Positions 61,053-64,000 of a stretch of 64,000 bases of DNA are shown here, one piece after another. The stretch's first letter is position 1. Each line of letters opens with the position of its first letter. Location: positions 496,001 through 560,000 of the forward strand of contig NZ_CP064951.1 of NCBI RefSeq assembly GCF_011751945.2, written 5' to 3'. The position numbers were made by a program, and so were the translations under genes. This DNA comes from Actinomyces sp. zg-332 (GTDB taxonomy: Bacteria; Actinomycetota; Actinomycetes; Actinomycetales; Actinomycetaceae). The notes under the pieces are model-generated. The model had not been told where the DNA came from. It did not search any database and worked only from the letters and a program-made list of their open reading frames with translations.

Positions 61053-61795
61053 TGATAAATGAAAATAATGTAGTTATATCAGTCAAGAATGTTAGTAAAG
61101 AATTTATTTTACGAAATACTCATACTCTAAAAGATATGATTGTATGGACATTTACTGGCAGAAAAAATAAGTTGAAAGATAACTTTTTTGCTTTGAAAGA
61201 CGTGTCTTTTGATATAAATGAGGGTGAATCTGTTGCTCTGCTTGGATATAACGGTTCCGGTAAATCTACTATGTTAAAGCTTATTTCTGGTGTGATGAGG
61301 CAGTCTTCAGGCAAAATTGGGGTTAAGGGTAATATCGCTGGGCTTATTGAAGTAGGAGCAGGTTTTCACCCTGATTTAACAGGGCGAGAAAATGTTTATC
61401 TAAATGGTGCTATTTTGGGAATGAGTAAAGAAGAAATTGATACTTGTTTTGATAGCATTGTTGCTTTTTCAGAGATAGAGCAATTTATCGATACTGAAGT
61501 TAAATTTTATTCTTCGGGTATGTTTTTGCGTTTAGCTTTTGCTGTTGCTATACATACTGATCCTGATATCTTTTTGATTGATGAGATTTTAGCTGTGGGG
61601 GACGAAAACTTTAGGGCTAAATGTTTGAAAAAGATAAAGGAATTCAAAGAAAAAGGTAAGTCTTTGGTCATAGTTAGCCATGATTTAGATATGGTTTCTA
61701 ATATTTGTGATCGTGGTGTTGTTCTTGAGTATGGGGACAAAAAATTTGATGGTCCTATTGACGAAGCAATAAAGTTTATGAGAAGAGATAAGTAG
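61052..61795 (+). CDS. ABC-type polysaccharide export ATPase (Wzt-like)
   Basis: The 247-residue ATPase has Walker A GYNGSGKST at residues 65-73, the signature YSSGMFLRLAFA, Walker B DIFLIDEILAVGD and the switch SHD. It lacks the C-terminal glycan-binding domain seen in some Wzt proteins. The N-terminal SKEFILRNTHTLKDMI helical insert is typical of this subgroup. It pairs with the permease encoded just before (overlap of one base), forming the exporter. The last codons take part in the terminator hairpin. Confidence 0.94.
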   Translation: MINENNVVISVKNVSKEFILRNTHTLKDMIVWTFTGRKNKLKDNFFALKDVSFDINEGESVALLGYNGSGKSTMLKLISGVMRQSSGKIGVKGNIAGLIEVGAGFHPDLTGRENVYLNGAILGMSKEEIDTCFDSIVAFSEIEQFIDTEVKFYSSGMFLRLAFAVAIHTDPDIFLIDEILAVGDENFRAKCLKKIKEFKEKGKSLVIVSHDLDMVSNICDRGVVLEYGDKKFDGPIDEAIKFMRRDK

Positions 61796-61820
61796 GCTTT
61801 AGTTTACTTATCTCTTTAGT
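61783..61820 (+). terminator. terminator of the glycan cluster
   Basis: AAGAGATAAGTA at 61783-61794, the end of the ATPase coding sequence, pairs with TACTTATCTCTT at 61805-61816, followed by TAGTTTG. Confidence 0.7.
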
Positions 61821-61895
61821 TTGAAATACTGCTAGTATTTTGGTTTTGTACTAGTAAAACAGGTATTACTATTGTTTTGAATGCTTTTGTTGTTA

Positions 61896-62888
61896 TTATT
61901 TATTTTCTAAAGCATATTTTTCTTCTACTTCATTTTTTATATTTTGCCAAAACCATGGGTTATTAATATACCATTGGCATAAGTCTTTCATTTCTTTTTC
62001 GAAGTCTGTATGTTTTGGTACAAAATTGAACTCTTTTTGGAATGGTCTAGGATCTGTTTTATATTTGAAATCGTGAAATTTTCTGTCTGAGACGTGCAGA
62101 TAGTTTGTTTCTTGTTTGTTAAAACACCTATTGATGGTCTGCACAACTTCTAAATTAGTTTTTTCTATTCCTGAAGTTATAATATATTTTCCTGTTTTAT
62201 TTGAAAGAATTATTTTCCATAGTGCTAAGCAGTGGTCTTGTACATGTATCCATTCTCTTACTTGTTTTCCGTAGCCATAAATGTGAGGTTTTTTACCAGT
62301 AATAATAGAGGTTATTGAACGTGGAATAAATTTTTCAATATGTTGATAGGGTCCGTAGTTGTTGCACGAATATGAGATAGAGGCTTTTAGATTGTATGAG
62401 TGTTTCCAAGCCCAAACTAGTATGTCAGCACTTGCTTTAGAAGCAGAATAAGGTGAAGTAGGGTTGTATTTATCGTCTACATTAAACCCTGGGTGATTTT
62501 CTTGATTTTCAAGTATTTGTCCAAAAACTTCGTCTGTTGATATATGGTGGTATCTTTTTTGGTACTTTGTACACAAACGGAGTAAGTTGTATGTTCCTAT
62601 TATATTGGTATTTATGAATGAGTCTGGGTCATTAAAAGAGTTATCATTATGTGATTGTGCTGCAAAGTTTATGACTAAGTCAGTTTCAGATACTAATGGT
62701 TCTATTTCGTTTATATTTGATATGTCTTTTATATAGTATGTAATTTTGTTTTCTTTTAGTATTTGAGGGCATGCACTGTAGTCTAGTTTATCTATTACTA
62801 TTAGTTCATGTTCTGGGTGATTTAGTTTTGAATATAGAGCAAAGTTCAAACCTATAAATCCAGCTCCGCCGCATATCAATATTCTCAT
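61896..62888 (-). CDS. rmlB: dTDP-glucose 4,6-dehydratase
   Basis: RmlB makes dTDP-4-keto-6-deoxyglucose, the second step to dTDP-rhamnose. The 330 residues have the NAD loop GGAGFIG at the N terminus, NFAAQSHNDNS, STDEVFGQ, catalytic YxxxK in SPYSASKASAD near residue 145, and SCNNYGPYQHIEKFIPR. rmlA, rmlC and rmlD are not in the window. It converges with the glycan export cluster and probably supplies rhamnose for the same polymer or its linkage unit (inference). TAAACT six bases before the ATG could be a -10 for a near-leaderless start. Confidence 0.94.
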   Translation of the reverse strand: MRILICGGAGFIGLNFALYSKLNHPEHELIVIDKLDYSACPQILKENKITYYIKDISNINEIEPLVSETDLVINFAAQSHNDNSFNDPDSFINTNIIGTYNLLRLCTKYQKRYHHISTDEVFGQILENQENHPGFNVDDKYNPTSPYSASKASADILVWAWKHSYNLKASISYSCNNYGPYQHIEKFIPRSITSIITGKKPHIYGYGKQVREWIHVQDHCLALWKIILSNKTGKYIITSGIEKTNLEVVQTINRCFNKQETNYLHVSDRKFHDFKYKTDPRPFQKEFNFVPKHTDFEKEMKDLCQWYINNPWFWQNIKNEVEEKYALENK

Positions 62889-63086
62889 ATATCCAGTTTA
62901 GCATTTGGAATGATAAAAGGTATTTAATAGCAGATATTTTATTCTTTCAAAAGTATATTATGTATCGATATCATTAAATTTAGATTTTTTCTGTATAAAC
63001 ACGCAAAATGTTATTTTAAAAGGGTTGACTTTATAAGTCACATCAATGTAATTTATATGTGACGTACGATTTTAAGGATTTGTTTC

Positions 63087-63389
63087 GTGTGGAATTTATT
63101 TGGTGATGGACCTCTAAAAGTGTCTGCTAATGGGGAAGTGACACTTTATGACTTGCTGTTTGAAGGAGATATGTCTTCTTGGCAAGATAGAGCTTTGTGT
63201 GCCCAAACTGATCCAGAAGCTTTTTTCCCTGAAAAGGGTGGGTCGACTAGGGAAGCAAAGGGTGTTTGCGAAGCATGTGAAGTGCGTCAAGAATGTTTGG
63301 AATACGCCTTAGAAAATGATGAACGTTTTGGAATCTGGGGTGGATTGTCAGAACGTGAACGTCGTAAGTTGAAAAAAGTAGCTGAATAA
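63087..63389 (+). CDS. whiB2: WhiB2/WhmD-type iron-sulphur transcription factor
   Basis: WhiB proteins hold a [4Fe-4S] cluster and bind the primary sigma factor to control transcription; WhiB2/WhmD governs septation. The 100-residue protein has the four cluster cysteines at positions 38, 61, 64 and 70, the GIWGG turn at 82-86 and a basic C-terminal SERERRKLKK. ALCAQTDPEAFFPEKGGSTREAK is characteristic of the WhiB2 subgroup, shown here in part. The GTG start is preceded by AAGGATT. Proximity to rmlB and surface-glycan genes is common for whiB2. Confidence 0.93.
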   Translation: MWNLFGDGPLKVSANGEVTLYDLLFEGDMSSWQDRALCAQTDPEAFFPEKGGSTREAKGVCEACEVRQECLEYALENDERFGIWGGLSERERRKLKKVAE

Positions 63390-63859
63390 TTCTTTGAGTA
63401 ATTCGTATTTATTGCTTTCTGTTGTAATAGTGTTTAATAACGTGTTTAAAATTTTCGGTGTAGCATTTCATCTTTATCTTGTGTAATTTTTCTAATATAT
63501 AAAACACGTGTTGTATAAATGTAAGGACATAAATATTGTTTAGCTACGAAAACAGTCTATATATGGTAAAAACCTTTAGGATACGTATTTTAGATACTGC
63601 TTATAAAATAACAAGCTTTGGAATATAAGTAAAAATATTACTGCTTGGAATGAGAACAATAAAACTCGATGTTTGTTTTGTAAATACGAGGCTTCGTAGA
63701 AAATGTTATGAAATGTATGAAGAATGAAAATACAATTTTATTAAGTGATATGAGCTTTTCGGCTTAGAGTTTTATACTTTTTTTGAGATGGAGCCGTTTG
63801 AGTTCTTTTTAGAAAATCCTGATTTGACTAAGATTGATGTAGAAAAAGTTAAAGAAAAG
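63390..63859. other. intergenic stretch between whiB2 and tRNA-Arg
   Basis: About 470 AT-rich bases with no firm gene. A 36-codon frame from ATG 63788 (MEPFEFFLENPDLTKIDVEK) reads into the tRNA gene and stops there; it may be a fragment of a lost gene, but is too short to support. Confidence 0.4.
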
Positions 63860-63932
63860 TGCCCCCTGCGGGACTCGAACCCACAACCTACGGATTAGAA
63901 GGCCGTTGCTCTATCCATTGAGCTAAGGAGGC
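63860..63932 (-). tRNA. tRNA-Arg(TCT)
   Basis: The complementary strand gives a 73-base cloverleaf with acceptor GCCTCCT/AGGGGGC, anticodon loop CTTCTAA and T-loop GTTCGAGTC. The bottom pair of the anticodon stem is C31-U39, a mismatch. CCA is not encoded. Confidence 0.95.
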
Positions 63933-64000
63933 ATACCAATGTATTATAAAACTTTTTTGTTAAAATTTCTAATACTTAAATAAAAATTTTATTTTAAGGT

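Noticed and set aside
63788-63898. 36-codon frame MEPFEFFLENPD... before the tRNA-Arg
   Set aside because: It lacks a ribosome site, runs into the tRNA on the opposite strand and ends there; too short to support as a gene.
63860-63932. C31-U39 mismatch in the tRNA-Arg anticodon stem as a sign of decay
   Set aside because: The rest of the cloverleaf is intact, and I recall the same CCTTCTAATCC arrangement from other actinobacterial tRNA-Arg(UCU) genes, so it is probably a normal lineage feature.

Overview
The window looks like part of the chromosome of an unusually AT-rich actinobacterium (roughly one third G+C by eye, not computed). The lineage call rests on gene content: a WhiB2/WhmD-type WhiB protein, the mismatch endonuclease NucS, a phosphatidylinositol-phosphate-synthase-type PgsA, and the actinobacterial families DUF2550, DUF3000, PPA1309 and UPF0182. 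Gene order also matches blocks known from Mycobacterium: argS-hom-rho-rpmE-prfA-prmC-tsaC-wecA-atp operon-DUF2550 plus nucS; thrS-HIT-pgsA; era/recO and uppS-zur-glyS. I cannot name the genus. The low G+C, missing cluster members and decayed genes suggest a host-associated or genome-reduced organism.

Layout. 0-3 kb: era, a nitroreductase, recO, rpmF. 3.5-21 kb: a long plus-strand housekeeping block of argS, hom, rho, rpmE, prfA, prmC, tsaC, wecA, an AtpI-like gene, atpBEFHAGDC and a DUF2550 gene. lysA, thrC and thrB, normally inside this block, are absent. 21.7-26.2 kb: nucS, a small zinc-site protein, an M20 peptidase, a degenerate glycerate-kinase-like gene and a Gly-Cys-Val tRNA cluster. 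26.4-36 kb: a small membrane protein behind a poly-G promoter, thrS-HIT-pgsA, yaaA with an ACG in the start position, pdxS, a Nudix gene and dxs. 36-40.5 kb, mostly minus strand: an orphan secreted/membrane gene pair, RNase D with DUF3000, Val and Gly tRNAs and a glutamine amidotransferase.

40.5-45.4 kb is the most accessory part. It holds a degenerate G-rich repeat tract, a 1097-residue secreted protein with an HtaA-like domain and LGFP repeats containing exact 333-bp tandem copies, a likely DtxR/IdeR-type iron box in front of it, and a broken OB-fold gene behind a T15 tract. 45.5-56.4 kb: uppS, zur, glyQS, a YibE/F gene with a His-rich stretch, dus, PPA1309, UPF0182 and an AI-2E family transporter. 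57-63.4 kb: a cell-surface polysaccharide module (two GT2 glycosyltransferases, UDP-galactopyranose mutase, an ABC-2 export permease and its ATPase), then rmlB on the opposite strand, whiB2 and a tRNA-Arg.

The genes form a few working groups: translation and its quality control (argS, thrS, glyQS, prfA with its methylase prmC, tsaC, dus, rpmE, rpmF), energy (ATP synthase), polyprenyl-linked envelope synthesis (uppS and dxs for the lipid carrier, wecA for the first sugar, glf/GT2/ABC for galactofuranose polymer and export) and metal handling (zur, the putative iron box with the HtaA/LGFP protein). The best leads for something not yet described are the homopolymer-controlled promoter at 26.4 kb, the recombining LGFP array and its iron box, the glycerate-kinase-like pseudoenzyme, the degenerate repeats at 40.6-41.0 kb and the orphan gene pair at 36.1-36.9 kb. 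I found no CRISPR array, insertion sequence or prophage.
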